DNA from: Variovorax atrisoli 110B
GTDB lineage: Bacteria > Pseudomonadota > Gammaproteobacteria > Burkholderiales > Burkholderiaceae_C
DNA: 64,000 nucleotides
NCBI RefSeq assembly: GCF_000382045.1
Contig: NZ_KB907450.1
Span: forward strand, 944,204 to 1,008,203
Direction of reading: 5' to 3'
Shown here: piece after piece, positions 36,510 through 50,074 of the stretch
Position numbering within the stretch: position 1 is the first letter of the stretch
How the letters are laid out: each line of letters starts with the position of its first letter
Notes under the pieces: model-generated
What the model was told of the DNA's origin: nothing
Seen by the model: only the letters and a program-made list of their open reading frames with translations
Databases searched by the model: none
Position numbers and translations under genes: made by a program

Positions 36510-36881
36510 CTAGTCGTCTTTCGAGCGCGAAGCGACGGCTTGTGCGATGAGCGCGTTCATGTCGGCTGCACGCTCGGTGGTGCGGTCGAACACGAAGTGC
36601 AGCGTCGGCACGGTGTGGATGTGAAGGCGCTTGAACAGGCCGTTGCGCAGGAAGCCCGCGGCCTGGTTCAGCGCTTCGGTCGTCTCGGCCACGTCGCCCG
36701 TGAGCAGGCTGAAGAACACCTTCGCATGCGCGTAGTCGGGCGTGACCTCGACGGCCTGGAGCGTGACCATGCCCACGCGCGGGTCCTTCAACTCGCGCGC
36801 GATCAGCTCCGTCAGATCGCGCTGGATCTGATCGGCGACCTTGAAGGCGCGGTTGGGAGCGGCTGCTTTTTTCTTAGGCAT
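36510..36881 (-). CDS. rbfA: 30S ribosome-binding factor A
   Basis: The 123-residue protein is a KH-type factor for maturation of the 16S rRNA 5' end in 30S subunits. Family signatures are [38 protein letters not shown] in shorter form ([12 protein letters not shown]) and [11 protein letters not shown]. It lies 147 bases after infB; that gap contains a dispersed repeat, unusual in an otherwise dense operon. truB follows after two bases. Confidence 0.95.
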   Translation of the reverse strand: MPKKKAAAPNRAFKVADQIQRDLTELIARELKDPRVGMVTLQAVEVTPDYAHAKVFFSLLTGDVAETTEALNQAAGFLRNGLFKRLHIHTVPTLHFVFDRTTERAADMNALIAQAVASRSKDD

Positions 36882-36938
36882 GTAGGGAACTGGAACTCGT
36901 CATGGTCTCAGGCTTCATCAACGGGACCCCTTCGCAAA

Positions 36939-37025
36939 ACACCGCGGAACCGGCTTTGCCGGGCCGCCAGTGCTGCCCCCGGAAGGGGGTTGGCGAAGCG
37001 ACACGAAGTGCGCGAAGCCTGGGGG
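36939..37025 (-). repeat. dispersed intergenic repeat, copy A
   Basis: This 87-base element fills most of the infB-rbfA gap and is nearly identical to the reverse complement of 63528-63613, with a few substitutions and one indel. It contains the hairpin-forming pieces GCGGAACCGGC/GCCGGGCCGC and CCCCCGGAAGGGGG. No open reading frame or terminal direct repeat is visible. Confidence 0.8.
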
Positions 37026-37028
37026 TGA

Positions 37029-39986
<2,958 letters not shown>

Positions 39987-40010
39987 ATTGGTTTCGTGCC
40001 TCCATGACCG

Positions 40011-41504
40011 TCACTCTTGGCCGGCGAACCAATGTTCGCGGGCCTTCAAGATGAGGGCTTTGGCGTCATCGGCGCTCTGGCCGGTGATCTCGGTGAGTTC
40101 ATCGACCGCGAGGTCGGCAAGGTCGTCACGGGTATTCACGCCCGCTTCGTGCAGCTTCGGAATCAGCTCAGGGTCGAGGCCCTCGAGGTCGCGCAGGTCC
40201 TGCGACACCGCGGACTGCGTCTCGACGCCCTCTTCCCTGGCGATCTCCATGGTCAGCAGCGCATCCTTGGCGCGCGCACGCAGCTCGTTGATGGTGTCTT
40301 CGTCGAAGGCCTCGATCTCCAGCATTTCGGAAATGGGCACGTAGGCCACTTCCTCGAGGCTGTTGAAGCCTTCCGAAATGAGGATGTCGGCGATTTCCTC
40401 GTCGACGTCGAGCTTCTCCATGAACAGCTTGCGGCTGGCGTCCGTCTCGCTCGCCTGCTTCTGGGCCGACTCGTTGGCGTCCATGATGTTGATCTTCCAG
40501 CCGGTCAGGTCGGAAGCCAGGCGCACGTTCTGGCCGCCGCGGCCGATGGCGATGGCGAGGTTCTCCTCGTCCACCACCACGTCCATGGCGTGCTTCTCTT
40601 CGTCGACCACGATCGACGACACATTGGCCGGAGCCAGCGCGCCGATCACGAACTGGGCGGGGTCTTCGCTCCATAGGACGATGTCCACGCGCTCGCCGGC
40701 CAGCTCGTTGGTCACGGCGTTGACGCGCGTGCCGCGCACGCCGACGCAGGTGCCGATCGGGTCGACACGCTTGTCGTGCGAGAGCACGGCGATCTTGGCG
40801 CGCGAGCCGGGGTCGCGGGCGCAGCTCTTGATCTCGAGCAGGCCCTGCTCGATCTCGGGCACTTCCTGGCGGAACAACTCGATCATGAATTCGGGGGCCG
40901 AGCGCGACAGGATGATCGGCGCGCCGCGCAGCGTCAGGTCGACCTCCATGATCATGGCGCGCACGCGGTCGCCGTTGCGCAGGTTTTCCTTGGCGATCAT
41001 CTCGCTGCGGCGCAGGCGGCCTTCGACGCGGCCGGCCTCGACGATGATGTCGCCCTTGTCCAGGCGCTTGACGGTGCCGACGAAGATCTTGTCGCCGCGC
41101 GACATGAAGTCGTTCAGCAGCATCTCGCGCTCAGCGTCGCGGATCTTCTGCAGGATCACCTGCTTGGCGGCCATGGCGCCGATACGGCCGATGGGCACCG
41201 AGTCGACGGCCTCTTCGATGTACTCGCCGACCTCGATGTCGGGCATCTCTTCCTTGGCTTCGAACAGCAGGATTTCCTGATCAGGCAGCTGCAGGCCGGC
41301 CTCGTCGGGCACGACATGCCAGCGGCGGAAGGTTTCGTAGTCGCCGCTGTCGCGATCGACCGAGACGCGGATGTCCACATCGCCCTGATGGAGCTTCTTG
41401 GTGGCTTGCGCCAGCGTGGACTCGACCGCGCCGAAGACGACGTCACGCTCGACGTTCTTCTCGCGCGAGATCGCATCCACCAACATCAACATTTCGCGAT
41501 TCAT
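40011..41504 (-). CDS. nusA: transcription termination/antitermination factor NusA
   Basis: The 497-residue protein binds RNA polymerase and modulates pausing, termination and antitermination. The order is the N-terminal polymerase-binding domain (from [18 protein letters not shown]), an S1 domain, two KH domains ([16 protein letters not shown] is the second GxxG-type region) and two C-terminal acidic repeats ([15 protein letters not shown] and [21 protein letters not shown]). GAGGAG lies upstream of the ATG at 41504, 16 bases after rimP. NusA is known to control its own operon in other bacteria. Confidence 0.97.
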   Translation of the reverse strand: MNREMLMLVDAISREKNVERDVVFGAVESTLAQATKKLHQGDVDIRVSVDRDSGDYETFRRWHVVPDEAGLQLPDQEILLFEAKEEMPDIEVGEYIEEAVDSVPIGRIGAMAAKQVILQKIRDAEREMLLNDFMSRGDKIFVGTVKRLDKGDIIVEAGRVEGRLRRSEMIAKENLRNGDRVRAMIMEVDLTLRGAPIILSRSAPEFMIELFRQEVPEIEQGLLEIKSCARDPGSRAKIAVLSHDKRVDPIGTCVGVRGTRVNAVTNELAGERVDIVLWSEDPAQFVIGALAPANVSSIVVDEEKHAMDVVVDEENLAIAIGRGGQNVRLASDLTGWKINIMDANESAQKQASETDASRKLFMEKLDVDEEIADILISEGFNSLEEVAYVPISEMLEIEAFDEDTINELRARAKDALLTMEIAREEGVETQSAVSQDLRDLEGLDPELIPKLHEAGVNTRDDLADLAVDELTEITGQSADDAKALILKAREHWFAGQE

Positions 41505-41520
41505 GCCACCACTCCTCTGT

Positions 41521-42165
41521 TCAGTCCGGAACCTGCGTTCCGTCGTCAATATCCGAAAAACCCGGTTGGGTTTTGGCCTTGCGGCCCTTGAAATCCACAA
41601 TCGGAGCGAGCCGCGCCTCGCGCAGCTCGTCCAGCGCAAAGCCGAGCGCCTGCAACGTTGCGGGCGCGCGCTTCTTGCTCACCTTTTGACCCGGCTTGGG
41701 CTCGGGCGCATCGCTCCAGACGATCTGCCAGCCCGGGGCGCCGGCGCCCTCTACCTGTGCGGCCCGCTCCAGCGTGCCGCGAAATTTCTTGCGATTGGCC
41801 GCCACCTGGCCAGCCGCTGCAGCGCCCATCGGCGCCTTGAGCGTGATGTCGATCACCTCGCCCACGAAACGCTCGAAATCCTGCTCATTGCGCAGCGGGC
41901 GGTCAATACCCGGCGAGGAAACCTCGAGCCGCTTGTAATCGACCCCGTCGACCTCGAGCGCGAACTGCAGCTGGCGGGTCACCTTCTCGCAATCCTCGAC
42001 GGTGACGAAAGGCTCCGGCAGGCCAGCGGCAGCAGCTTCGGAGTTGGGGCCTTTCCAGGGCAAATCAATCGTTACGCGCAGCAGTCCCCCGGCCGAACGC
42101 TCGACCTCGACCAGGTCGTAGCCGAGGCCGGCTACGGTTTGTTCCACTATTTGCTGCAATGCCAC
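41521..42165 (-). CDS. rimP: ribosome maturation factor RimP
   Basis: The 214-residue protein from the GTG at 42165 ([22 protein letters not shown]) is the first gene of the rimP-nusA-infB operon and helps assemble the 30S subunit. The N-terminal alpha/beta domain and the C-terminal SH3-like barrel are present, with [11 protein letters not shown] as the signature. It is longer than the 150 residues of Escherichia coli RimP because of inserts near 45-60 and 130-160. A second GTG 16 codons upstream (42213) is in frame; no ribosome site clearly favours either. Confidence 0.9.
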   Translation of the reverse strand: MALQQIVEQTVAGLGYDLVEVERSAGGLLRVTIDLPWKGPNSEAAAAGLPEPFVTVEDCEKVTRQLQFALEVDGVDYKRLEVSSPGIDRPLRNEQDFERFVGEVIDITLKAPMGAAAAGQVAANRKKFRGTLERAAQVEGAGAPGWQIVWSDAPEPKPGQKVSKKRAPATLQALGFALDELREARLAPIVDFKGRKAKTQPGFSDIDDGTQVPD

Positions 42166-42257
42166 GTGTTCGAAAGCGCCTTTAAATGCCCGGCCCTGCC
42201 ATCCGCCCGCCACGGATGCCAGAAAGCCATGAAATGAATGCCTGGAATGGATGGACC

Positions 42258-42289
42258 AAAAAAAACGGGCGGTTGGTACCCGCCCGTTT
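42258..42289 (-). terminator. intrinsic terminator, minus strand, between the MFS gene and rimP
   Basis: On the minus strand AAACGGGCGG and CCGCCCGTTT pair around a 7-base loop and are followed by a run of eight T's. It ends transcription of the MFS gene (stop at 42354). Because a TATAAT lies just before it on the same strand, it could alternatively sit in the leader of the rimP operon. Confidence 0.88.
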
Positions 42290-42304
42290 GGTCGTGAGCC
42301 TCGA

Positions 42305-42310
42305 ATTATA
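42305..42310 (-). promoter_or_regulatory. TATAAT -10 element upstream of the rimP operon
   Basis: A perfect TATAAT occurs on the minus strand between the MFS stop and the terminator hairpin. No good -35 is visible at 16-18 bases. It could drive rimP-nusA-infB with the hairpin as an attenuator, or be an inactive AT-rich match. Confidence 0.4.
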
Positions 42311-42353
42311 TGCTATTTGCGCAATTAATGAAGGGGCTGCGGGGCCGAACGTG

Positions 42354-43562
42354 CTATTGCGGCACCGTTTCGGGCGCGCCGCGCGATTTCAACCAGACAT
42401 ATGCGAAGAGCACTGCCCCGAACGCCAGTGCCGCTGCCGCGACCAGCAAGGGCAGCTGGAACGAGCCGGTGCGCTGCGCCAGCGGCGCGGCAAAGAGTGG
42501 CCCGACGATCTGCCCCACGCCGTACGAAGCCGTCGCATAGCCGATCAGCCCCGCCGCCGCGTTGCCACGCAGCCGGCGCGCATCCCGCATCGCAAAAAGA
42601 GTGATTGCGGTGAACGGCATGCCCAGCAGCAGGCTGCCGAGTGCGAAACCGGGAATGCTGGGCCAGGCGACCGACAGCACCACCCCCAGCGCCTGCAGCG
42701 CATAGGCCACTGCCAGCAGCAGGCGATTGTCCCAATGCGTCGGGGCGCGGGCCCCGATCAGCGCGCCCGGGATGATCGCCACCCCGAACAGCGGCCAGAA
42801 AAAGTCCGGCCACGACGACCCCGGCAGCGCCTGACGGGCGATCACCGGCAGGAAGGTGGCGGTGATGATGTAGCCGAAGCCCGCCAGCCCGTACAGCGCG
42901 ACGAGCCAGATCGCGTCGCTGCGATCGTCGGGCCCGGCCACACGGGCTGAGGCGGCCGGCGCCGCAGCCGCCGAACCGCCGGCCGGAGCCTTTTCGCCGT
43001 CGTCGAACACCCGCCAGATCAGCGCGATCAGTACCAGCGCAAGGATGCCGAGTCCGATCCAGCCCGCATCGGAACCCCACTGCCCCAGCGCGCCGCCGAG
43101 CAGGCCCGTCATGACGATCCCGATCCCCGGGCCGGTGTAGATCACCCCGGCCAACGTCGGCGCGTTCGTCTCGGCAAGCCTGCGCAGGCCCCAGCCCGAA
43201 GCGAAGACGAAGACCCACGCGCTCATCACGCCAGCCGCGGTGCGCAGCACGCCCCAGCTCGTGAAGCTGTGCAGCAGCCCCATGCCCACCAGCAGAGCGG
43301 CCGTGGCCAGCAGGCCGCCCCGCACCATGCTCGATGCCTTGATGCCGATCGCCGCGCAGCTCACGGCGCCGAGGAAGTAGCCCAGGTAGTTGAGCGACGC
43401 CAGCACACCGCCTGCGGCCAGCTCCAGCTTTCCCTCGTGCAGCATGATGGGCAACATGGGCGTGAAGGCGAAGCGCCCCAGGCCCATCGCCACCGCAAGG
43501 GTGACCATGCAGGCCAGGGCCGCGCGCCAGGCTCCGCGCCGGTCGCGTCCGATTTCCGACAT
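42354..43562 (-). CDS. MFS transporter, YbfB/YjiJ family
   Basis: The 402-residue protein has twelve hydrophobic segments and belongs to the YbfB/YjiJ group of major facilitator transporters (MVTLAVAMGLGRFAFTPMLP near the N-terminus, SLNYLGYFLGA). An acidic/Ala linker occurs between the two halves (about 185-210). The substrate is unknown. It starts 19 bases after the end of the yejF gene and on the same strand, so it may be transcribed with the peptide importer. The terminator at 42258-42289 closes the unit. Confidence 0.9.
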   Translation of the reverse strand: MSEIGRDRRGAWRAALACMVTLAVAMGLGRFAFTPMLPIMLHEGKLELAAGGVLASLNYLGYFLGAVSCAAIGIKASSMVRGGLLATAALLVGMGLLHSFTSWGVLRTAAGVMSAWVFVFASGWGLRRLAETNAPTLAGVIYTGPGIGIVMTGLLGGALGQWGSDAGWIGLGILALVLIALIWRVFDDGEKAPAGGSAAAAPAASARVAGPDDRSDAIWLVALYGLAGFGYIITATFLPVIARQALPGSSWPDFFWPLFGVAIIPGALIGARAPTHWDNRLLLAVAYALQALGVVLSVAWPSIPGFALGSLLLGMPFTAITLFAMRDARRLRGNAAAGLIGYATASYGVGQIVGPLFAAPLAQRTGSFQLPLLVAAAALAFGAVLFAYVWLKSRGAPETVPQ

Positions 43563-43581
43563 TCTTGTTTCAGTCTCCGTC

Positions 43582-45243
43582 TTATTCCAGCAGCGCGGCG
43601 GCCACCAGCTTCTTCGTATAGGGGTGTTCGGGCGCGTCCAGCACCCGTTCGACCGGCCCGGTTTCGAGGATGGCGCCGTCCTTCATCACGATGACGTTGT
43701 GCGCCATCGCGCGGATCACCTCCACGTCGTGCGTGATCAGCAGGTAGCTCAGGCCCCGCTCGCGCTGCAGCCGCTGCAGCAGGCCGAGCACCTGCTTCTG
43801 GATGGTGACGTCGAGCGCGCTGGTGGGCTCGTCGAGCACCAGCAGCCGCGGATCGACGATCAGCGCCCGCGCGATCGCCAGCCGCTGGCGCTGTCCGCCC
43901 GAAAATTCGTGCGGATAGCGCTCGAGAAGCGACGGAAACTGCGCCTCCGTCAGCCCGACGTCGGCCAGCGCCGCCAGCGCCCGCGTGCGCCTCGCCTCGA
44001 CGCCCAGCTCCGGCGCATGCACGCGCAGGCCCTCCCCCACGATCTGCTCGACTGTCATGCGCGGCGAGAGCGAGGAGAACGGATCCTGGAAAACCACCTG
44101 CATCACCCGCCGCAGCCCCAGGTCGGAGGCGCGATCGACCGCCCAGCCCTTGCCCGCGACAGTCAGCGCGCCCTTGTGCTTGAGCAACCCCAGCGCCGCG
44201 AGCGCGAGCGTCGACTTGCCCGAGCCCGACTCGCCGACCACGCCCAGCGTCTCGCCCGGCGCGATGCGGAAGTCGGCGCCCTGCACCGCCACGAACTCGC
44301 CCTTGCCGAACCACCCGGCGAATCCCGGCTTCGGCACCGGATAGGTCACCCGCAGCGCGCTGGCCTCGATCAGCGGTGCCGCACCCGCATTCACGGCCAC
44401 GGCCGCCACGTCGCGCTCGGGATGGCTGTCGATCAGCTTGCGCGTGTAGGGATGCTGCGGCGCCTCGAACACCGAGGCCACCGGGCCGTGCTCGACGATA
44501 TGGCCGCTCTCCATGACCACCACGCGATCGGCGAAGCGGCGAACTAGGTTCAGGTCGTGCGTGATGAGCAGCACCGCCATGCCATGCTTGCGCTGCAGGT
44601 CGGCCAGCAGGTCGAGGATCTGCGCGCGCACCGTCACGTCGAGCGCGGTGGTCGGCTCGTCGGCCAGCAGCAGGCGCGGCTTGCAGGCGAGCGCCATGGC
44701 GATCATCGCGCGCTGGCGCTGACCGCCCGAGAGCTGGTGTGGAAACGCTCTCGCCCGCCGCGCCGGCTCGGGGATACCCGTATCGGCAAGCAGCTGGACC
44801 GCCGCCGCCTGCGCCTCTCGCTTCGAGAGGCCCTCATGCAGTTCGAGCACCTCGGCGATCTGGTCGCCCACGGTGTAGAGCGCGTTCAGCGCGGTCATCG
44901 GCTCCTGGAAGATCATTGCGATCTCCTTGCCGCGGATGCCGCGCAACTGGCGCTCGGGAATGGTCAGCAGGTCGCGTGGCCCATGCTGTTTCTGTTCCTT
45001 CTGCCCGTTGCCGAAGAGCCGGGCGCTGCCCGAAAGCTCCGCGTTCTGAACCAGCCGCAGCAGCGACAGCGCGGTGACGGTCTTGCCCGAGCCCGATTCG
45101 CCGACCAGGGCGAGCTTCTCGCCCGCAGCCATCCGGAAGTCGATGCCGTGCACGACCTCCTTGCCGCCGAAGGCGACGCGCAGGTCCTCCACTTCGAGCA
45201 GCGGCTGCTGATGGCCGGTGGTGTGTTGTGCGTCGCTGCTCAT
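43582..45243 (-). CDS. yejF: microcin C/oligopeptide ABC transporter ATPase YejF
   Basis: The 553-residue protein has two complete ATP-binding cassettes fused in tandem. Cassette 1 (about 15-270) has Walker [10 protein letters not shown] and signature [10 protein letters not shown]; cassette 2 (about 300-550) has GESGSGKST and [10 protein letters not shown], and each has a [24 protein letters not shown]alker B. It powers import through YejBE with the YejA receptor. The start overlaps the stop of yejE by one base (TGATG). yejA, yejB, yejE and yejF form a complete set on this strand. Confidence 0.95.
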   Translation of the reverse strand: MSSDAQHTTGHQQPLLEVEDLRVAFGGKEVVHGIDFRMAAGEKLALVGESGSGKTVTALSLLRLVQNAELSGSARLFGNGQKEQKQHGPRDLLTIPERQLRGIRGKEIAMIFQEPMTALNALYTVGDQIAEVLELHEGLSKREAQAAAVQLLADTGIPEPARRARAFPHQLSGGQRQRAMIAMALACKPRLLLADEPTTALDVTVRAQILDLLADLQRKHGMAVLLITHDLNLVRRFADRVVVMESGHIVEHGPVASVFEAPQHPYTRKLIDSHPERDVAAVAVNAGAAPLIEASALRVTYPVPKPGFAGWFGKGEFVAVQGADFRIAPGETLGVVGESGSGKSTLALAALGLLKHKGALTVAGKGWAVDRASDLGLRRVMQVVFQDPFSSLSPRMTVEQIVGEGLRVHAPELGVEARRTRALAALADVGLTEAQFPSLLERYPHEFSGGQRQRLAIARALIVDPRLLVLDEPTSALDVTIQKQVLGLLQRLQRERGLSYLLITHDVEVIRAMAHNVIVMKDGAILETGPVERVLDAPEHPYTKKLVAAALLE

Positions 45244-46280
45244 CACTTGTCGGCCTTCCGGGGATCGAGCGCGTCGCGCAGGGCGTCGCCCATGAAGGTC
45301 AGCAGCATGAGCGTGACGACGAGCACCACGAAGGTGGACAGCGAGATCCACCAGGCATCGATGTTGCCCTTGCCCTGGCTCAGCAGCTCACCAAGCGACG
45401 GAGTACCCGGCGGCACACCGAGCCCGAGAAAGTCGAGCGAAGTCAGCGCAAGGATCGCCGCGCTCATTCGAAACGGCAGGAAGGTGACGACCGGAACCAT
45501 GCTGTTGGGAAGGATGTGGCGCCACATGATCTGCAGGTTGCCCACGCCGAGGGCCCTCGCCGCGCGTACGTAGTCCATCTGCCGGTTGCGCAGGAACTCT
45601 GCACGGACATAGTCGGACAGCCCCATCCAGCCGAACAGGCTCAGCAATATCAGCAGCAGCGCCACACTGGGCGTGAAGATTGCGCTGAAGATGATCAGCA
45701 GGTAGAGCTCCGGCATTGCACTCCAGATCTCGATAAGGCGCTGGAAGGTCAAATCTGTCTTGCCCCCGAAGAAGCCCTGTACCGCACCGGTCGCAACCCC
45801 CAGCACCACACCGATCACCGTGAGCGCCAGCGCGAACAGCACGCTCACGCGGAAGCCATAGATCAGTTGCGCCAGCAAATCGCGCCCCCGCTCGTCCGTG
45901 CCGAGCAGGTTTTCGCGCGACGGCGTCGCGGGGTTCGGGGGTTTCGAGAAATAGTTGAGCGTGCCGGGGCCGTAGCGATTGGGCGCGTAGATCGCCCAGT
46001 TGCCGCCTTGCGTGATGCGCTGCTCGATGAACGGGTCCAGGTAGTCGGTGGGCGTCTCGAAGTCGCCACCGAAGGTTTTCTCGGAATAGTCACGCAGCAC
46101 AGGGAAATAGGTCTGGCCCTCGTAGCGCACGATGAGCGGCTTGTCGGTGGACAGCACCTCGGCGAAAAGGCTCAACACTACCAGTGCCGAAAAGATCACC
46201 AGGCTCCAGAACCCGAGCGGGTTGCGGCGAAAGCGTCGCCAGGCGCGGCGCCCCGGGCTCACCGACACCACGACGGGCAT
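45243..46280 (-). CDS. yejE: oligopeptide ABC transporter permease YejE
   Basis: I place the start at the ATG at 46280, where AGGAAG lies seven bases upstream; the frame is open to a TTG at 46301 that overlaps yejB. This gives 345 residues. An N-terminal membrane helix is followed by a long periplasmic insert (about 50-140; it includes PNRYGPGTLNYFSKPPN), then the membrane permease core with the EAA-like loop (VRAARALGVGNLQIMWRHILPNS). It pairs with YejB to form the channel. Confidence 0.94.
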   Translation of the reverse strand: MPVVVSVSPGRRAWRRFRRNPLGFWSLVIFSALVVLSLFAEVLSTDKPLIVRYEGQTYFPVLRDYSEKTFGGDFETPTDYLDPFIEQRITQGGNWAIYAPNRYGPGTLNYFSKPPNPATPSRENLLGTDERGRDLLAQLIYGFRVSVLFALALTVIGVVLGVATGAVQGFFGGKTDLTFQRLIEIWSAMPELYLLIIFSAIFTPSVALLLILLSLFGWMGLSDYVRAEFLRNRQMDYVRAARALGVGNLQIMWRHILPNSMVPVVTFLPFRMSAAILALTSLDFLGLGVPPGTPSLGELLSQGKGNIDAWWISLSTFVVLVVTLMLLTFMGDALRDALDPRKADK

Positions 46281-46293
46281 TGCTTTCTTCCTG

Positions 46294-47307
46294 TCAGTCA
46301 AACTTCACCCTCGGATCGACCCAGACATAGCAGAGATCGGAGACGAGCTTGGTCACCAGTCCGATCAGCGTGAATAGATAGAGCGTGCCCAGGAACACGG
46401 GGTAATCCCGCCGCAGCACGCTCTCGTAGCTCAGGAGGCCCATGCCGTCGAGCGAGAACAGCGTCTCGATCAGCAGCGCGCCAGCAAAGAAGGCGCCGAT
46501 GAACGCTGCCGGAAAGCCCGTGATGATCGGAATCAACGCGTTGCGCAGCACGTGCTTCCACAGCACCTGACGCTCGGCCAAGCCCTTGGCACGCGCCGTC
46601 AGCACATATTGTTTGCGGATCTCCTCCAGGAAGGAATTCTTGGTGAGCATCGCGGTGATGGCGAAGCTGCCGAGCACCATCGCCGTCACCGGCAAGGTGA
46701 TATGCCACAGGTAGTCGACGATGCGCGCGCCCCAGCTCAGCGACTCCCAATTCGGCGAGGTCAGCCCGCGCAGCGGGAACCACTGGAGCTGGCCGCCGAA
46801 AATCACCAGCAGCGCCACCCCGAGCACGAAGCCCGGAATGGCATAGCCGACCAGCACGAACAGCGTGGTGAGGAAGTCGAAACGCGACCCGGCGCGCACC
46901 GCCTTCGCGACGCCAAGCGGGACCGCTATGAGGTAGCTGATGAAGAAGGTCCAGAGCCCGAGGCTGATGGAGACAGGCAGCTTCTCCTTGATGAGCTGCC
47001 ACACATCCTTGCTCTGAAAAAAGCTCTTGCCCAAGTCGAAGCGGGCGAACTGCTTGAGCATCTGCCAGAAGCGCTCCGGCGCGGGCTTGTCGAAGCCGTA
47101 GAGCGCCTTGATCTCCGCCACCTGCTTGGCATCGAGGGCGCGCCCGGCGGGGCCGCCGGAGAGGCGGTTTTCCTTGTTCGTCAGCTGCGACAGCAACTGC
47201 TCGGCCGGCCCGCCCGGAACGAACTGGACGATGATGAAATTGATCAGCAGCACCCCGAACAGCGTGGGAATGATCAGCAGAAGGCGTCTGAGCAGGTAGG
47301 CGGCCAT
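46294..47307 (-). CDS. yejB: oligopeptide ABC transporter permease YejB
   Basis: This 337-residue permease has six membrane helices; the N-terminus (MAAYLLRRLLLIIPTLFGVLLIN) is typical for DppB/YejB. A periplasmic loop with KALYGFDKP follows, and the EAA motif is in LTARAKGLAERQVLWKHVLRNA. It starts at the ATG at 47307, 44 bases after yejA. Together with YejE it forms the transmembrane channel for di- and oligopeptides and microcin C-type antibiotics. Confidence 0.94.
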   Translation of the reverse strand: MAAYLLRRLLLIIPTLFGVLLINFIIVQFVPGGPAEQLLSQLTNKENRLSGGPAGRALDAKQVAEIKALYGFDKPAPERFWQMLKQFARFDLGKSFFQSKDVWQLIKEKLPVSISLGLWTFFISYLIAVPLGVAKAVRAGSRFDFLTTLFVLVGYAIPGFVLGVALLVIFGGQLQWFPLRGLTSPNWESLSWGARIVDYLWHITLPVTAMVLGSFAITAMLTKNSFLEEIRKQYVLTARAKGLAERQVLWKHVLRNALIPIITGFPAAFIGAFFAGALLIETLFSLDGMGLLSYESVLRRDYPVFLGTLYLFTLIGLVTKLVSDLCYVWVDPRVKFD

Positions 47308-47351
47308 GCGGTCTGGTCTGTCCGTGTCTCTGTTTTGCGTGTCTGGTTCAG

Positions 47352-49184
47352 CTACTTCGCGGCGGGGTCGATCCACCACATCGTCAGCATCGCTGAACCG
47401 GCGAGAAGCCGCTGAGGCAGCGGCGCCTCAGGCCGGTGCAGCTTGCGCTTGTGCGCGATGAAATACTGCTTGCCGTAGTACATCGGAATCACGTAGTTCT
47501 GATGGAGCAAGTAACGGTCCAGCAGGCGCGCACCCGCTGCGAGCGACTTGCGGTCGGGGGCGTTGACGATCACCTCCAGAATTTCGTCGATCACCGGATC
47601 ACTGATGCCGCCGAGGTTCTGGCTGCCCTTCTCGTTGGCCGACTTGGAACCGAAATCGTCAAACAGCTCGTTACCCGGGCTTGACGAGCCGCCCGCGATG
47701 TTGATGGCCATGTCGAACTCGAGGTCGTCCTGCTTCTTCTTCAGCAGGCTCGGGTCGCGAAGCCGGTAGTCGAGGGTGATCCCGAGCTTGGCGAGATTGC
47801 GCGCATAGGGCGCCAGCACCACGCCTGAGCTGCGGTCCGCGATGTCGAAATTGATGACGAAGGGCGTGCCATCCTTGTCGCGCAGGGCGCCGTTTCTGTA
47901 GGTCCAGCCCGCCTCACGCAGCAGCTCCTGCGCGCGCACGAGATTGCGGCGCAGACCTTCGGCAGTGTCTCCGCTGGCGGCCGGGCGCGGCAACTCGCCC
48001 TTGGTGTTGTCGAGGTACCGCTGCCTGTTCTTCAGATGCTCGATGAGCGACTGCTCTTCCGGGCTCACCTCAGGCTGGGCCATCAGGTCGTCGCTGTTCT
48101 GGAAGTAGCTCGTTGTACGCGCCCGCCGCCCGTAGAACAGGTGCTGGTTGAGCCAGTCGAAATCGAAGGCCAGAGCGAGCGCCTGACGCACGCGCATGTC
48201 CTGGAAGCGAGGCTGCCGCAGGTTGGGCACCAGACCCTGCATGCCGGTGAAGCGGCGGTGCGAGATCTCTTCCTTGATCAGCTCGCCGGAATCGAAGCGC
48301 CGTCCCTTGTAGCGGCGCACCCAGGCGATGATCGAGCCCTCCTCCATCGCATCGAGCGAGCCGGCCTTCAGCGACTCCTCCTCGCCGAGCTTGTCCTTGA
48401 AGTACTGGTAGGAAACCGAGCCGAAGTTGAACATCCCCTTGCGAACCGGCAGGTCGGCGGCCCAATAGTCCGGACGCCGACGATAGGAGATGTACTTGCC
48501 GAAGTCGACCTTGTCCACGACATACGGGCCACTGGCGATCGGTGGCTCGCTCACGATCTGGTCGAATGGCTTGCCCTTGCCCCACTCGCTGGAGAACACC
48601 GGCAGCTGGCCGATGATCATGTGCAGCTCGGAATTCTGGCGCTTGAAGTCGAAGCGGATGGTGCGCTCGCCGACCACCACGGCGTCCTTGATGTCCACCC
48701 AGTAGGAGCGGAAGGTCGGTCCGGCCTGCTTGCTCATCAGGGTGTCGAAGGAGTACTTCACGTCCTTCGCGAGCACCGGGGCCCCATCGGAGAACTTCGC
48801 CTTCGGGTTCAGACGGAAGGTGACGCTCAGGCGGTCCGGCGCCAGCTGCACGTCCTCAGCGAGCAGGCCGTAGTTGGAGAAGGGCTCATCCTCGCTGGGC
48901 GTCATCAGCGAGTCGAATATCAGGCCGTACTCGGAAAACACGAAACCGTTGGAGCTGTAGCCCATGCCCACCGGCGGCACGCCCCTGAGCGTGAACGGAT
49001 TGAGCTTGTCGAAGCTCCCGCTGGAAGACAGGACCAGGTCGCCGCCCTTGGGGGCGTCGGGGTTGACATAGTCAAAATTCTTGAAGGACGCCGGATACTT
49101 GGGCTCGTAGCCCATGCCCAGGCCATGCGCTCCCCACGAGGGAAGCGCCAAGAGAGCCAACATCAGAAGCAGCCAACCTCGCAT
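47352..49184 (-). CDS. yejA: oligopeptide ABC transporter substrate-binding protein YejA
   Basis: From the ATG at 49184 the protein has 610 residues with a signal peptide (about 1-19, ending SWGAHG). It is a family 5 extracellular solute-binding protein: [21 protein letters not shown] and PLIDSLM-like segments mark the group, and the C-terminus ends [12 protein letters not shown]. It is the first gene of yejABEF and is divergent from fabI across 37 bases. An alternative start at 49223 would overlap fabI. Confidence 0.93.
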   Translation of the reverse strand: MRGWLLLMLALLALPSWGAHGLGMGYEPKYPASFKNFDYVNPDAPKGGDLVLSSSGSFDKLNPFTLRGVPPVGMGYSSNGFVFSEYGLIFDSLMTPSEDEPFSNYGLLAEDVQLAPDRLSVTFRLNPKAKFSDGAPVLAKDVKYSFDTLMSKQAGPTFRSYWVDIKDAVVVGERTIRFDFKRQNSELHMIIGQLPVFSSEWGKGKPFDQIVSEPPIASGPYVVDKVDFGKYISYRRRPDYWAADLPVRKGMFNFGSVSYQYFKDKLGEEESLKAGSLDAMEEGSIIAWVRRYKGRRFDSGELIKEEISHRRFTGMQGLVPNLRQPRFQDMRVRQALALAFDFDWLNQHLFYGRRARTTSYFQNSDDLMAQPEVSPEEQSLIEHLKNRQRYLDNTKGELPRPAASGDTAEGLRRNLVRAQELLREAGWTYRNGALRDKDGTPFVINFDIADRSSGVVLAPYARNLAKLGITLDYRLRDPSLLKKKQDDLEFDMAINIAGGSSSPGNELFDDFGSKSANEKGSQNLGGISDPVIDEILEVIVNAPDRKSLAAGARLLDRYLLHQNYVIPMYYGKQYFIAHKRKLHRPEAPLPQRLLAGSAMLTMWWIDPAAK

Positions 49185-49221
49185 GCGAGAATTCTGCCCA
49201 AGATTTTCACAAGGCAACCTC

Positions 49222-50004
49222 ATGGGCTTTCTTTCGGGCAAGAAACTGCTGATCACCGGTGTATTGAGCAATCGCTCCATTGCTTATGGCATTGCCAAGG
49301 CCTGTCATGACCAGGGCGCGGAGCTCGCCTTCAGCTACGTCGGCGAGCGATTCAAGGACCGTATCACCGAATATGCCGCAGACTTCGGTTCGAAGCTGAT
49401 TTTCGACTGCGACGTGAGCGACGATGCCCAGATCGACAAGCTCTTCGCCGACCTTGCCCAGGCCTGGCCCAAGTTCGACGGCTTCGTGCACAGCATCGGC
49501 TTCGCGCCGCGCGAGGCCATCGCGGGCGACTTCCTCGACGGGCTGTCGCGCGAGGGCTTCAAGGTCGCGCACGACATCAGCGCATACAGCTTCCCGGCAA
49601 TGGCCAAGGCGGCCCTGCCCTATCTGAACGACAAGTCGGCCCTGCTCACGCTGACCTACCTCGGCGCCGAACGCGCGCTGCCCAACTACAACACCATGGG
49701 CCTGGCCAAGGCCTCGCTGGAGGCCTCGGTGCGCTACACCGCGGCCTCGCTGGGCCCGAAGGGCATGCGCGTCAACGGCATCAGCGCGGGCCCGATCAAG
49801 ACGCTGGCGGCCAGCGGCATCAAGGGCTTCGGCAAGATGCTGGCGGCCGTGGCAGACGCATCGCCGATCCGGCGCAACGTGACCATCGAGGAAGTCGGCA
49901 ACGTCGCGGCCTTCCTGCTGAGCGACCTGGCCAGCGGCGTGACCGCCGAGATCACCTACGTGGACGGCGGCTTCAGCAACGTGGTCGGCGGCATGGCCGA
50001 GTAA
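49222..50004 (+). CDS. fabI: enoyl-[acyl-carrier-protein] reductase (NADH)
   Basis: The 260-residue short-chain dehydrogenase reduces enoyl-ACP in the last step of fatty acid elongation. Nucleotide-binding residues are in [15 protein letters not shown] and [10 protein letters not shown]; the catalytic Tyr/Tyr/Lys set is in [21 protein letters not shown] (YLGAE, then NYNTMGLAK), the typical FabI arrangement. The start is the ATG at 49222, just after the divergent yejA, and a good terminator follows at 50027-50053. It is the target of triclosan-type inhibitors in other bacteria. Confidence 0.96.
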   Translation: MGFLSGKKLLITGVLSNRSIAYGIAKACHDQGAELAFSYVGERFKDRITEYAADFGSKLIFDCDVSDDAQIDKLFADLAQAWPKFDGFVHSIGFAPREAIAGDFLDGLSREGFKVAHDISAYSFPAMAKAALPYLNDKSALLTLTYLGAERALPNYNTMGLAKASLEASVRYTAASLGPKGMRVNGISAGPIKTLAASGIKGFGKMLAAVADASPIRRNVTIEEVGNVAAFLLSDLASGVTAEITYVDGGFSNVVGGMAE

Positions 50005-50026
50005 GCGTCCCGACGCCCACCGAAAC

Positions 50027-50053
50027 GGGCCGCGCGAGCGGCCCTCGCTTTTT
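50027..50053 (+). terminator. intrinsic terminator after fabI
   Basis: GGGCCGC and GCGGCCC pair around GCGA, followed by TCGCTTTTT. It starts 22 bases after the fabI stop and ends 21 bases before the DNA ligase start. Confidence 0.85.
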
Positions 50054-50074
50054 AGCTATTCATTCCATAGCAAC

